Of a stretch of DNA of 64,000 nt, positions 27,244 to 44,097 are shown one piece after another (the first letter of the stretch is position 1; every line of letters starts with the position of its first letter). Both the position numbers and the translations under genes were made by a program. The notes beneath the pieces are model-generated. The model saw nothing but the letters and a program-made list of their open reading frames with translations. It was not told the origin of the DNA and ran no database searches. The DNA comes from Liolophura sinensis (Eukaryota; Mollusca; Polyplacophora; Chitonida; Chitonidae): positions 7,063,338 through 7,127,337 of the forward strand of contig NC_088302.1 of NCBI RefSeq assembly GCF_032854445.1, given 5' to 3'.

Positions 27244-27911
27244 TTTTGGGTAATTCAAAGCTTTCTCAGGTAAACGTAATGTTAATTCCTTAGTTTGGTA
27301 AGCTTTTGTATTTTGTGTGTTGGATAAACACGGACGGTGTCTTTAATACATTTTGAAAAGTCCAGTTTATTTAGCGGACAAAGTACTAGAGTTGCTTAAC
27401 GATCCTGTCAACCCTCGAAACTTTTGAAATAAAACGTAAAAGTTCTATAAAAGAAATCTTATTTCTACATTGCTGCTTATCGTTCTTGAAGGGACCAGGG
27501 TGGATGATACACGTCGCCTTTCCCGCCTAAAGGTGCTATAGCATCCAACCTTTCTGTAGTCTATTGTTCAATGACCATTTGTGAGTAAACTGGTAACTTG
27601 GTTCTCTCGTATTACGAGAGGAAAAGTTGCGGGAACGTCAACTTATTGACCGATCGATTAACAAACCCCTGAAATTATCTTGACCAGTGCAGAAATAAAG
27701 TAAAAATGTCTGATCCGCCATCTCGCCTAACTATCGGCTACCACCATTTTCAGGTTATAATCCTGGCCCGCGGTCACGAAGCGATCTTCGACTGGAGTCG
27801 AAATTTTAATCGTTAAATTTTGTACGTTTTCCTCTCGTTTTCGCTGAAGTTTGTTGCACAATAACTTACTCAGAATTTATGTTGTCGAGCAATATTTGAA
27901 GTTTTAAGTGA

Positions 27912-27942
<31 letters not shown>

Positions 27943-28279
27943 GTTTACTTCGTGATCCGTTGGCCTTGATCCTGTGCCACCAGTAGTCGGTATCCAACCA
28001 GCTAAGATGGCGAGGGTAACGTGGCACAGTATCTGGAATGGGACACTTCTGTATCTAAATCTGCACGAGTGCAGGTGACCAATTCTCTAAGCGTATACTT
28101 CATACCATTACCACGGCACATGTCCCCATATGATCTGAAACAAACGGACGATAAGCGGGTTCCGTACAACTAACCATCGTAATGCGGTAGTTCATGATTC
28201 AATATCAAATGTTATGTCTATTTTTGACGGGTATCCTACTAAATTAGAAAAATATTTAAAGATGTTCATGCCTTTTTCG
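27244..28279. other. Gene-free stretch 3' of beta-tubulin A
   Basis: Presumed 3' flank. It contains an A run of about 25 at 27918-27942 that is much shorter in the second copy (about 41583-41595). No other feature supported. Confidence 0.5.
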
Positions 28280-28512
28280 ATCCTCTCACCAATGTGACCG
28301 CTGTGAGTTCAAGCCCAGCTCATGCTGGCTACCTCTCCAGCCAAAAGTGTGAAGGCCTTCCAACAACCTGCGGACTGTGGTGTTTCCCCGCGAACGGTCG
28401 TGTTTTCCCCACGGACTCTGCCCAGTTTTCTTCCGCCATAATGCTGGCCCCCGTCGTATATAAGTTAACTATTCTTGAGTACGGCGTGAAAAAAAACAAC
28501 ATATAAATAAAT
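28280..28512 (+). mobile_element. tRNA-derived SINE, family 1, head-truncated
   Basis: Starts at the B-box region ('accgctgtgagttcaagccc'), continues through 'agctcatgctggctacctc', an internal duplication of the 'ttttccccacgg' block, and ends 'gagtacggcgtg' with AAATAAAT. The counterpart in the second copy is 41929-42155. Confidence 0.8.
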
Positions 28513-28676
28513 CCCGGCTTTGTCAAAGCAGAAATGTCTATACAGTAGAATATAGCGCGAAACCTAATAATAATGTATACAAATTGACGGACTTAATTAT
28601 CTTGCGTGCTTTAAATAAGACCCTTGCTACACGCTGTGTACAATGCCCAAATAGGTTTGGTGATTAGGTCGGCGAT

Positions 28677-28775
28677 GTTGGCGCAAGATTCCAACACATT
28701 CAACACCACATTCGCCAGAATGCAGCACGAGCAGGTGCGAACATAGAGTTGTATGTTTTGGAATCTTGTGCCAAC
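28677..28775. repeat. Imperfect palindrome, 28-bp arms
   Basis: The left arm (28677-28704, containing CAAGATTCCAA) and right arm (28748-28775, containing TTGGAATCTTG) pair with about four mismatches around a 43-bp loop. It abuts the left end of the MITE at 28783. It may be a tiny MITE or a foldback remnant. Confidence 0.65.
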
Positions 28776-28782
28776 TTGGCCT

Positions 28783-29227
28783 CGGACCCCCATTAATTTT
28801 CCATAAGCGACAATGTTAACGTCTAGCGCTGTAGCTCAGTCCCAAACATTCCGTGGCTAATAAGCTTTGGTGCATACCTGGGCCAGCCTGTGAGAAAGAA
28901 GCCATAAAAATCTTGACATAGGTTGACCGTCAAAATCTGGACCTTTCCATGCCGGCAGCTGGGAGGCGTGCCTAGCAACGCCAAGGGGACGTCACTCGCA
29001 GCCTCATCACTACATCACACCTCGTGTCCTCTCACCCAGAATTTCAAACTTTCGTCAATAAAGCTCGTACCTGCTCAAAGTTTAGACAGTTTCCAGCATT
29101 TTAATACCAAGCATGCACCCGTGCACCAAAAATGGACGCCTGGGAGCAAAAAAAGACTTTATACCCTAAAATTCACAGAACTACAATCGTCCCTACCGAA
29201 AAACGGAAGTTGTAATGGGGGTCTGTG
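28783..29227. mobile_element. MITE-like element, second genomic copy
   Basis: Same element as 14407-14853, with left end GGACCCCCATTA and right end TAATGGGGGTCTGTG. The interior 'agcgctgtagctcagtcc', 'gaccgtcaaaatctggacc' and 'caaggggacgtcactcgcag' match closely. Its independent position shows it is dispersed. Confidence 0.75.
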
Positions 29228-29388
29228 TCCACTTCACCGAGCTCGTGTGATTTGCGTACCAGCGCAGCACACGTCCCAAGATCATCTACCAATGCGGTGG
29301 GTGTGACCTTTTTTGACTTACATATAGGTCAATTGAGTAAACCTAAGATTAAAATTCAACTTTCCTGTGTTAACTTGGTTTAAACTGG

Positions 29389-30510
29389 TCGTGATGTCAT
29401 TCTTGTGTCAACTTACAGTATAAACTATGTGTGACGTCATTGCTGGGTCAACTTACAATATAATTTGCGTGTGGTGTCATTCCTGTGTCGACTTACAGAA
29501 TAAACTGTGTGACGTCATTGCTGGATCAACTACAGTATGACCTGTATGTTGTGTCATTCCTGGGTCAACTTACAGTATAACTTGTGTGTGGTGTCATTCC
29601 TGGGTCAACTTACAGTATCACCTCTGTGTGGAGCCATTCCTATGTCGACTTACAGTATAACGTGTATGTGGTGTCATTCATGTGTCAGCTTATAGTACAA
29701 CGTGTGTATGGTGTCGTTCCTGGGACAACTTACAGTATAACGTGTGTGTGGAATCATCCCCGTGTCATTCAAGACTTGCAGCATGGAGAGCAGAGTCAGA
29801 ATTTGCAAATAAATGTACGAGGGAAAAAACACACACATACATATATTAAAAGTATATATACCTCTGGATTAAAGTACAGCCAATTGGCCCTACCAGAGTC
29901 AAGAGTTGGGTTAACTTGCAGTATAACAAGTGTGTGATGTCATTCCTGGGTCAACTTACAGTATAACCTGTATGTGATGTCATTTCTGGATCAACTTACA
30001 GTATAACCGGTATGTGGTGTCATTCCTGTGTCAAATAACAGTATAACGTGCGTGTGGGGTCATTCATGTGTCAACTTGCAGTATAACCTGTATGTCGTGT
30101 CATTACTGGGTCAGCTTACAGTATAACCTGTGTGTGGTGTCATTCCTGGGTCAACTTCTATTATAGTCTGTGTATAGTGTCATTCCTGGGTCAACTTACA
30201 GTATAAACTATGTGTATAGTGTCATTCCTGGGTCAACTTACAGTATAAACTATGTGTTATTTCATTCCTGGGTCAACTTACGGTATCACCTGTGTGTGGT
30301 GTATTCATGGGTCAACTTACAGTGTAACCTGTGTAAGGTGTCATTCCTGGGTCAGCTTACAGAATATCCCGTATGTGGTGTCATTCCTGAATCAACTTAC
30401 ATAATAACGTTTGTATGGTGTCCTTCCTGTGTCAACTTACAGTATAACCTGTATGTGGTGTCATTCCTATGTCAAATAACAGAATAACGTGAGTGTTGTG
30501 TCATTCACGG
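29389..30510. repeat. 40-bp minisatellite array
   Basis: About 25 degenerate units with cores 'tgtcattcctgggtcaactt' and 'acagtataacctgtgtgtgg'. It is interrupted at about 29769-29905 by non-repeat sequence. The array lies between the convergent A and B genes. The second contig copy (43031-44097) has at least one unit fewer. Long frames across it come from the repeat itself. Confidence 0.9.
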
Positions 30511-31600
30511 AAGGATTTGATTCAGGAGTTCAAATACAGTAGCTGGGTGTGATGTTATGTCCTATAACATGACAATGCGCTATAAATGTTTAAGGTTTGA
30601 CGTCATATGTACAACCATCCAGTGAGATGATTTGCCACTTGCTACGTTAACTGACAACCATCAAGTGAGATGATTTTCCACGTGCTACGTTAACTGAAGA
30701 AGGCTTTCTGGAAGGCTTTCTTTACAGTTAACACACACTGTATTACGAAGATTTGGATTGATCAGCGTAGATTAGGTTAATTAGCTACCTGTCCATTACC
30801 ATATCAGTAGGATTTGCACACTTTTTCAGCACAGGGCAAGTGTGTAGACAGAGGAATCTGGACAATTCCTCGAGGAGAGTATAAAATGGGAGCAGGGCAG
30901 GACCAAACCAAACTTATTTGCTGTTTAACCTTATAAGACAAATAAGTTGGACAGACTGGACCATCTTTGAACAAACCAAACTATACCTCAGCACACTGGT
31001 CCATTGACAAATAGATTCATTTGCGCAAAGTGTTTCTGAATGACGAAAGGGTTTTGACAGATCGCAAAGTACACATTCCACAGTACTCAAAAAAGTGACG
31101 TAAAAATCAACGTATTTTCATGTTGACGCATTACATACTGATAAATGAAAAATCAAGCATTTTAATTCTAACTAATTAACTAATCCAATTCGACAATCAG
31201 AAAGTCCATAGATACGACATTAAAAGATTGACGGATGTTATTTCCCAATACATTTGAAATTTGAGTAGGATGCGCTCTTTTATTGCAGCTCTCATCACGC
31301 AAGGCTAGACCACACCTGTTCATATCTATAGGGCATTAACGTCTACTTTATATGATTTATTGCTAACGGATGCCCAAGGCTTTCCCACACGCAAAAACAA
31401 AACTTAGCATTGAATCCCATATCTGCTCATTTCTCAAGGATTCGATAATAACGCTATCGTAATGTGTTGTCCATATTTTCTCATATATGTAAATAATAGC
31501 AATAACTAAAAAACTGTCTTTTAAAGCTTTAATATTACTTATAATAATTTTAAAAAATGGGTCTGCCAGTGAATTGATAGATTTAATTGGGTCAGCAATA
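30511..31600. other. Gene-free 3' flank of beta-tubulin B
   Basis: A short direct repeat around 30612-30695 ('agtgagatgattt', 'gctacgttaactga' twice) is the only structure. Minus-strand AATAAA signals (TTTATT at 31356-31361 and about 31279-31284) could serve gene B. Confidence 0.5.
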
Positions 31601-34494
<2,894 letters not shown>

Positions 34495-34572
34495 TGTGTC
34501 GAACTTGAAGGTGTCGCCGTGGAACTGTCTGAATCGAGACTTGACTGATTAGTAAAGCTTCAGAGTGATCGG

Positions 34573-34579
34573 TATTTAT
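34573..34579 (-). promoter_or_regulatory. TATA-like box of beta-tubulin B (contig 1 copy)
   Basis: On the minus strand GGGATAAATACCG, about 80 bp before the ATG at 34494. The match is to ATAAATA, weaker than the boxes of A and C. Confidence 0.45.
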
Positions 34580-35526
34580 CCCCTAGTCCTGCCTTACAAC
34601 TCACAACAGCTTCAAAAGGCGATGGTGGAAAATAGTTTGCATTGTGTGGAACTACATGATGGAAAGATTCACACATTTTCCATTGTTAGCAGGGACAGTC
34701 TGCTGCGCAGGAATACACGTATGGTGTTAAGTGGCTAGTGACGAGTGCGTGGGTCTGTTTGTATGTGATAGGCTCGGAAGGCCCAGTGCAGGCAGAGACA
34801 AGCTTGGAAATCTTACATAACTGAACACATGCCTGGTTTGTAAATTACAGTGATATGACCAAAACGCTTTAACCCTGTTATTGGGTTTTGGATGAATGGT
34901 TATCCTTTCTGTTCAAAGAAAGACGAGAATTTAATGATGTGTGAGTCCTTTTCATGTGTCATTCCAGGCGTTCCTGATGGGTGACTTTGTCTGATGAGTG
35001 ACTCAAATTTGACCCACGTCCGTCATGAATCTGCCTATTGTCGGATAACAATGCCCTCTTCACAGGAACAACGCAGTGTTAGAGTGCATGGCCTGTTGCC
35101 AGTGAATGTGGCTTGTACCTACCCAGCCCCGCCATGTTCTTTGTCCATTCGTGTTATTATCACCTCGCCATGGAGAGAAGTTCATACAATGCTTGTTATT
35201 CATCGGAGAACATCCGAGTGACATTCTGACGTTGATCGCGCAAACATGTTTCGTCAGGCTCATGGTTGTTTGCAGCCATTCATGCGTGCAATGAACATAT
35301 ATTTTTTATTTAATCAGTTTTGATTTGTGTGTTTATGGATGTATTACAAATTTTTCTATTAATAACAATATTGTTATTGTTTCGTCACTTATGCAGGTAG
35401 CAGTGGTCGAAAGAAGAGAGAAGTAGATGAACGGAGTCGATCTCACTACTTCATTGCCGAATGATTAAGCTTTACATATTAGGCATACATTTGTAACAGA
35501 TAGCTTGCGAATTGCTTCATACACGA
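34580..35526. other. Upstream region of beta-tubulin B
   Basis: No exon supported. The counterpart is 48191-49138. Short open frames across 34994-35294 exist on both strands and are not conserved in frame between the two copies. Confidence 0.5.
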
Positions 35527-35782
35527 TTTTATTTATTATTTATTTGATTCGTGTTTTTAGGCCGTATTCAAGAATATTTCACTTATGTGACGACAGCCAG
35601 CATTATGGGTGGGAGGAAACCGGGGGAAACCCACGACTATCCGCAGAATGCTGGTAGACCTTCCCACGTACCGGAGAGGAAGCCAGCATGAGCTGGACTT
35701 GACTCACAGCGGCCTCATTGGTCAGAGGCTTCTGGGTCATTACGTTGCGCTAGCGCGCTAACCAACTGAGCCGCGGAGGCCC
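35527..35782 (-). mobile_element. tRNA-derived SINE, family 1, full length
   Basis: TTATT tail, 'ggccgtattcaagaatattt', 'gaaacccacgactatccgc', 'agccagcatgagctggactt', and the head 'gctagcgcgctaaccaactg' with 'gccgcggaggcc'. Counterpart 49139-49391. Confidence 0.9.
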
Positions 35783-35902
35783 CCTCTTCATACACGAAGC
35801 TGTTTTGTTAATCCGAATACATGTCGCTTAACGTTTAATTGAACATGTTATGTTCATATATGGTGTGCTGAATGGTGAAAAGCGGTCTTTTATTTGCCAT
35901 AA

Positions 35903-35951
35903 ATATCCCTTGGGTACGGCGTAAAACACCTATCAAATAAATAAATAAATT
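35903..35951 (+). mobile_element. SINE family 1 tail fragment
   Basis: Only 'tgggtacggcgtaaaacacc' and the AATAAATAAAT tail remain. Counterpart about 49515-49560. Confidence 0.65.
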
Positions 35952-36016
35952 TATTTACCATAGACGTCTGCGATCCAGTCAATAACACTTCTCTCGAAAT
36001 CACTGGTAGTAAAAAT

Positions 36017-36156
36017 ATTTATTTATTTTATTTATTTGATTGGTGTTTTAACCAACTACTCCAGAATATTTCACGAGAACGCCCAGTATTATGGGTGGAA
36101 GGAAAACCGGGCAGAGCACGGGGTAAACCACGATCATCCACAGCGTGCTGGAAGAC
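36017..36156 (-). mobile_element. tRNA-derived SINE, family 1, 3' half
   Basis: From TTATT repeats through 'tgattggtgttttaacc' and 'gaaaaccgggcagagcacgg', ending near 'agcgtgctggaagac'. The tRNA head is lost. Counterpart 49625-49755. Confidence 0.8.
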
Positions 36157-37076
36157 ATGCCCTAAGATAGCCTGAGATAGTAGAACATATGACACATAGA
36201 AGCACACAGATTCTTACGCATGAAATATTAACAATTTGATAGATTATAGACTAGATAGGGACTGGATGTTACTATCGAACTTTCCCGCATATGTGAGATT
36301 CAGATATGTACACTATATTGGTGGAAGGACGAGTGGTTTTCAAGTAGCGCAATTAAACGACCAGAAGAACGGCGCTGAACGATTACGTTCAACATGGCCC
36401 TACAAGCAGAAACAGTGTGAAAATCTACAAAGTATGCAAATGCTTACTACACCTCACAGAAACAAACCGATTGCCGCAATGATTGGACAAGTGTCCATGA
36501 CGGGAATTGAACCCGTGTGTCCTTGCATACACTTGAAAGGAAAGACCAATTTAAGTATTATGAAGGTAACTGTATTTCCGTTAATCCCTGGTTATGATTC
36601 AGACTCAAGACCTCATTGTCAAGCCATCGGCGTGGAGAATACATTTGACGGCAATTGTCGACTTCATGCATGATTCAAACATTACAGTGGTGCACAAGGA
36701 TTGTCAACATTTTCCAGATGAAAAAGATGTGAAAAAAATATCGAAATGTTACTTTAACCTATATAAAAAAATCAAAATGAATTCAAAGAAATAAAAAAAA
36801 TTACATCAAAATAAAATTTAAAACACGTTCAAAAATTATAAAAAGAAAACAAAGTAATTCAAAACAAAAATTAGCGTAAAGAGAATGGTGTAATGAACAG
36901 AGAAGTCAAAAGTAATCTGAATTTAAAACAATTTTTGTGTCTTGATAGCGTCATTTAAAAAACAGAATCGAAAACACATCCACTGCCGTGGCAACCCGTT
37001 TGCCACTTCCTACTAAAATGGATACGCCACATGTACATTTTAAATCACCTTTCTTCGTGTCAATATTGAAAATTAA
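36157..37076. other. Gene-free stretch
   Basis: A tRNA T-arm-like sequence (minus strand ACGGGTTCAATTCCCGT, about 36498-36514) has no matching acceptor stem, so no tRNA is called. A very A-rich stretch follows at about 36730-36870. Counterpart 49756-50667. Confidence 0.45.
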
Positions 37077-37312
37077 ATTTTATTTATTTAAGTGGTGTTT
37101 TACACCGGACTCATGAATATTTCAGTTATACGACGGCGGTCAGCATAATGGTGGGAGGGAAGAAACCGGCAGGAACCCGGCAGAAACCCACGACCATCCG
37201 CAGGCTGCTGACGGTCCTTCCCACGTAAGACCTGAAACAATGACCGCGTTAGAGTTAGGCTGCCGTGTTATTGCGTCGCGATGGCATGCTAACCACCTCG
37301 GCCACGGAGGCC
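37077..37312 (-). mobile_element. tRNA-derived SINE, family 1, with internal deletion
   Basis: 'agtggtgttttacaccgg', 'tacgacggcggtcagcataa' and the head 'catgctaaccacctcggcc' are intact. The block carrying 'agccagcatgagctgg' is missing. Counterpart 50668-50901. Confidence 0.85.
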
Positions 37313-37854
37313 CCACGCCCTAGATAAGCGAGTAAAGTTGATAGCAGTGGATCAGTCATTGATTATAAATAAATTGTCTGAATTGATATGAAACGTATTT
37401 GGAAAAGGACCCTATTCAACGACTAGTCTATATAAAGCGTTGTGCCCAAAATATCCAGCCAGTCGACGTAAAGAAATTGGCAGAGCGTGGTTATCGGTAT
37501 CCGGGAGGCCAAATCGGTGGGGGTTCGGTCGGTCAAAGGAGGAATACCCTTCCAAATTCCCATAAACTCATTATGGATATATTATCACACCCTACACCTG
37601 CGTATATTATGTTCGCAAAATGCAAATAAAAATTTATTTGTTTATTGTTCATTTTGGTTGAGGTACAGTGTGGTACTTAGGAAGAGTCCAAGTTTTATGA
37701 CAACGGTTCATTTTATGATCAGAAATTAATCGGAGTGCCTGAGTCAAATGAAGCCAAAATGAAGCCAAACGGCACGTAACTGACGAACTTTTTTTACGCT
37801 TATAAGATTGCCTGACCGCCCCCTTATTGCCATAAAAAACCTAGAAAAGCATGC

Positions 37855-37950
37855 TTTATTTATTTATTTATTTTATTTTATTTGATTTTCATTGAGACCA
37901 GCTGAAGACTTTTTTACTAGTACGATGGGGGTCAGTTTTATAGGTGGAGG
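37855..37950 (-). mobile_element. SINE family 1, 3' fragment
   Basis: TTTA repeats, then 'ttgattttcattgagacc' and 'gtacgatgggggtcagtttt'. It ends at 'ggtggagg'. Counterpart 51431-51525. Confidence 0.6.
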
Positions 37951-38202
37951 AAAATTGAGCGCTTCGCGTAAAGCAGCGATCTTCGGCAAATACAGACGAA
38001 CTTTTACACGTGTGACGTAAACTCCATATTGGAAGAAGACGAGTCATCACTGCAAACAACTTCTTTTCAGGCACAACAAGGTTTCAAAATTAGGCTTTAA
38101 ACAGTGAATCTCACTTTTGTGAGCCCGAGCAGACAATATCCACATGGAAAGGTATTGTTTTATAATTCCTGACTCCTCGCAGTGTAGGTTTCAACGACTG
38201 CA

Positions 38203-38402
38203 NNNNNNNNNNNNNNNNNNNNNNNNNNNNNNNNNNNNNNNNNNNNNNNNNNNNNNNNNNNNNNNNNNNNNNNNNNNNNNNNNNNNNNNNNNNNNNNNNN
38301 NNNNNNNNNNNNNNNNNNNNNNNNNNNNNNNNNNNNNNNNNNNNNNNNNNNNNNNNNNNNNNNNNNNNNNNNNNNNNNNNNNNNNNNNNNNNNNNNNNNN
38401 NN
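38203..38402. other. Assembly gap of exactly 200 N
   Basis: A round-number gap placed between two contigs. Its true size is unknown, and it may even be negative, because the flanking contig ends overlap by about 13.4 kb. Confidence 0.99.
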
Positions 38403-39274
38403 CTAAAGGAACCGTATACACCCGTGACTTCCATGGCTATTTAACTAGGGAACCCTTCCTTTAGAAATAACCTATCCAAAAAGTAGTGTAAAGAGACACC
38501 GGTTTCCTGGATTGTGCAGAAAACAAACGGGCATAATGGAGACAGAAAAATCAACCGAGGAACCAAGCATAATTCACAAGTACAATAATCTTAAATACAC
38601 TTATACCTGTAAAATAAAGGGAGACAGCAGTAAGAATAGGACCTGTAGAATAAATCTGATCCCTAGAATCGTTTGCCATCTTTTTTGATTCTGGTATACT
38701 CGTTCATATTTCTAACCAAGTGACTGAAAAACCAAAATGGGGTAGGGCAGCTCTTAAAACTGTACAATTTCCTTCCTTCTATTTTCACATCTACTTATTA
38801 CTGTAATAGATGTAGTATATGAAAGCGTGCCGCATGAAATTCCGTATCTTCTGCACGGGTAAGGGCTTCCGATTTACACATTGGGATTCGCAGGAAGCGC
38901 CATAAGCGTTCATTCTGGCTTTCCACGATGCGCGATAAGGATTTGTAATACCTACTAAAAGTCCTATTTTTGTGTCCTTTTTGCCCCTCCGTGCAAGGCA
39001 ACGCCCAAGGGAATACTTTTAATTACCGGTTAACGTGAAGGCGAGTCTCTGAGAGCCGGTACATCTCAATTAGCTTTACCAACTATAGGGCATTTTATGT
39101 ATTAGGTACAACGTTGCATACTGTGTCGACAGCAAGGGATTCTTAGTTCTGGTTGCTGTTTGTTTTTGTTTTCGTCTGGAAACTATATTCTGATCGATAT
39201 AAAGCTTCTGTAGTGCAACAAATTCACTTAAAAGGAATTAAAACCAATTTATACGGTCATAAAAACGACAATTG

Positions 39275-39315
<41 letters not shown>

Positions 39316-39334
39316 TATGCGTTTTGGAAAATAG

Positions 39335-40878
<1,544 letters not shown>

Positions 40879-40939
40879 AAGCGCAACTGATCAAAACAAA
40901 CAAAAAATCACGACCAAAACTTTTATAAACTTATACTGG

Positions 40940-40945
40940 AATAAA
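40940..40945 (+). promoter_or_regulatory. Poly(A) signal, second copy of beta-tubulin A
   Basis: AATAAA at the same distance from the stop codon as in the first copy. Confidence 0.55.
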
Positions 40946-41928
40946 TTTTGGGTAATTCAAAGCTTTCTCAGGTAAATGTAATGTTAATTCCTTAGTTTGG
41001 TAAGCTTTTGTATTTTGTGTGTTGGATAAACACGGACGGTGTCTTCAATACATTTTGAAAAGTCCAGTTTATTTAGCGGACAAAGGACTAGAGTTGCTTA
41101 ACAATCATGTCAACCCTCGAAACTTTTGAAATAAAACGTAAAAGTTCTATAAAAAAAATCTTATTTCTACATTGCTGCTTATCGTTCTTAAAGGGACCAG
41201 GGTGGATAATACATATGGCGCCTTTCCCGCCTAAAGGTGCTATAGCGTCCATCCTTTCTGTAGTCTATTGTTCAATGACCATTTGTGAGTAAACTGGTAA
41301 CTTGGTTCTCTCGTATTACGAGAGGAAAAGTTGCGGGAACGTCAACTTATTGACCGATCGATTAACAAACCCCCGAAATTATCTTGACCAGTGCAGAAAT
41401 AAAGTAAAAATGTCTGATCCGCCATCTCGCCTAACTATCGGCTACCACCATTTTCAGGTTATAATCCTAGCCCGCGATCTTCGACTGGAGTCGAAATTTT
41501 AATCGTTAAATTTTGTACGTTTTTCCTTAACTTACTCCGAATTTATGTTGTCGAGCAATATTTGAAGTTTTAAGTCCTAATTTAAAAAAAAAAATTACTT
41601 CGTGATCCGTTGGCCTTGATCCTGTGCCACCAGTAGTCGGTATCCAACCAGCTAAGATGGCGAGGGTAACGTGGCACAGTATCTGGAATGGGACACTTCT
41701 GTATCTAAATCTGCACGAGTGCAGGTGACCAATTCTCTAAGCATATACTTCATACCATTACCACGTCACATGTCCCCATATGGTCTGCAACAAACGGACG
41801 ATAAGCGGGTTCCGTACAACTAACCATCGTAATGCGGCAGTTCATGATTCAATATCAAATGTTATGTCTATTTTTGACGGGTATCCTACTAAATTAGAAA
41901 AATATTTAAAGATGTTCATGTCTTTTTC

Positions 41929-42155
41929 GATCCCCTCACCAATGTGACCGCTGTGAGTTCAAGCCCAGCTCATGCTGGCTACCTCTCCAGCCAAAAGTGT
42001 GAAGGCTTTCCAACAACCTGCGGACTGTGGTGTTTCCCCGCGAACGGTCGTGTTTTCCCCACGGACTCTGCCCAGTTTTCTTCCGCTATAATGCTCGTAT
42101 ATAAGTTAACTATTCTTGAGTACGGCGAAAAAAAAAACAACAACATATAAATAAA
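41929..42155 (+). mobile_element. SINE family 1, counterpart of 28280-28512
   Basis: Same head-truncated element and same flanks as in the first block. It lacks a few bases after 'ataatgct'. Confidence 0.8.
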
Positions 42156-42315
42156 TCCCAGCTTTGTCAACGCAGAAATGTCTATACAGTAGACTATAGC
42201 GCGAAACAATAATGTATACAAATTGACGGACTTAATTATCTTGCGTGCTTTAAATAAGACCCTTGCTACACGCTGTGTACAATGCCCAAATAGGTTTGGT
42301 GATTAGGTCGGTGAT

Positions 42316-42414
42316 GTTGGCGCAAGATTCCAACACATTCAACACCACATTCGCCAGAATGCAGCACGAGCAGGTACGAACATAGAGTTGTATGTTTTGG
42401 AATCTTGTGCCAAC
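42316..42414. repeat. Imperfect palindrome, counterpart of 28677-28775
   Basis: Both 28-bp arms and the loop are retained at identical length. Confidence 0.65.
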
Positions 42415-42421
42415 TTGGCCT

Positions 42422-42867
42422 CGGACCCCCATTAATTTTCCATAAGCGACAATGTTAACGTCTAGCGCTGTAGCTCAGTCCCAAACATTCCGTGGCTAAT
42501 AAGCTTTGGTGCATGCCTGGCCCAGCCTGTGAGAAAGAAGCCATAAAAATCTTGACATAGGTTGACCGTCAAAATCTGGACCTTTCCATGCAGGCAGCTG
42601 GGAGGCGTGCCTGGCAACGCCAAGGGGACGTCACTCGCAGCCTCATCACTACCTCACACCTTGTGTCCTCTCGCCCAGAATTTCAAACTTTCATAAATAA
42701 AGCTCATAACTGCTCAAAGTTTAGACAGTTTCCAGCATTTTAATACCAAGCATGCACCTGTGCACCAAAAATGGACGCCTAGGAGCAAAAAAAAGACGTT
42801 ATACCCTAAAATTCACAGAACTACAATCGTCCCTACCGAAAAACGGAAGTTGTAATGGGGGTCTGTG
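42422..42867. mobile_element. MITE-like element, counterpart of 28783-29227
   Basis: Same termini and flanks as the first-block copy. It is not an independent insertion. Confidence 0.75.
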
Positions 42868-43030
42868 TCCACTTCACCGAGCTCGTGTGATTTGCGTACC
42901 AGCGCAGCACACGTCCCAAGATCCTCTACCAATGCGGTGGGTGTGACCTTTTTTGACTTACATATAGGTCAATTGAGTAAACCTAAGATTAAAATTCAAC
43001 TTTCCTGTGTTTACTTGGTTTAAACTGGTC

Positions 43031-44097
43031 GTCATGTCATTTTTGTGTCAACTTACAGTATAAACTATGTGTGACGTCATTGCTGGGTTAACTTACAGTA
43101 TAATCTGAATGTGGTGTCGACTTACAGAATAAACTGTGTGACGTCATTGCTGGATCAACTACAGTATGACCTGTATGTGGTGTCATTCCTGGGTCAACTT
43201 ACAGTATAACTTGTGTGTGGTGTCATTCCTGGGTCAACTTACAGTATCACCTCTGTGTGGAGCCATTCCTCTGTCGACTTACAGTATAACGTGTATGTGG
43301 TGTCATTCATGTGTCAGCTTATAGTACAACGTGTGTATGGTGTCGTTCCTGGGACAACGTACAGTATAACGTGTGTGTGGAATCATCCCCGTGTCATTAA
43401 AGACTTGCAGCATGGAGAGCAGAGTCAGAATTTGCAAATAAATGTACGAGGGAAAAAACACACACATACATATATTAAAAGTATATATACCTCTGGATTA
43501 AAGTACAGCCAACTGGCCCTACCAGAGTCAAGAGTTGGGTCAACTTGCAGTATAACGAGTGTGTGATGTCATTCCTGTGTCAACTTACAGTATAACCTGT
43601 ATGTGATGTCATGTCTGGATCAACTTACAGTATAACCGGTATGTGGTGTCATTCCTGTGTCAAATAACAGTATAACGTGCGTGTGGGGTCATTCATGTGT
43701 CAACTTGCAGTATAACCTATATGTCGTGTCATTACTGGGTCAGCTTACAGTATAACCTGTGTGTGGTGTCATTCCTGGGTCAACTTCTATTATAGTCTGT
43801 GTGTAGTGTCATTCCTGGGTCAACTTACAGTATAAACTATGTGTTATTTCATTCCTGGGTCAACTTACGGTATCACCTGTGTGTGGTGTATTCATGGGTC
43901 AACTTACGGTGTAACCTGGGTAAGGTGTCATTCCTGGGTCAGCTTACAGAATATCCCGTATGTGGTGTCATTCCTGGATCAACTTACATAATAACGTTTG
44001 TATGGTGTCCTTCCTGTGTCAACTTACAGTATAACCTGTATGTGGTGTCATTCCTATGTCAAATAACAGAATAACGTGAGTGTGGTGTCACTCACGG
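43031..44097. repeat. 40-bp minisatellite, counterpart of 29389-30510
   Basis: Same array, about 55 bp shorter. One unit present at about 30200-30240 in the first block is missing here, and another is shortened near 43100. Confidence 0.9.

Noticed and set aside
36490-36540. tRNA-like T arm on the minus strand
   Set aside because: The acceptor stem and anticodon arm cannot be completed. Probably a tRNA-derived repeat remnant.
38111-38464. Open frames across the N gap
   Set aside because: They consist mostly of unknown bases.
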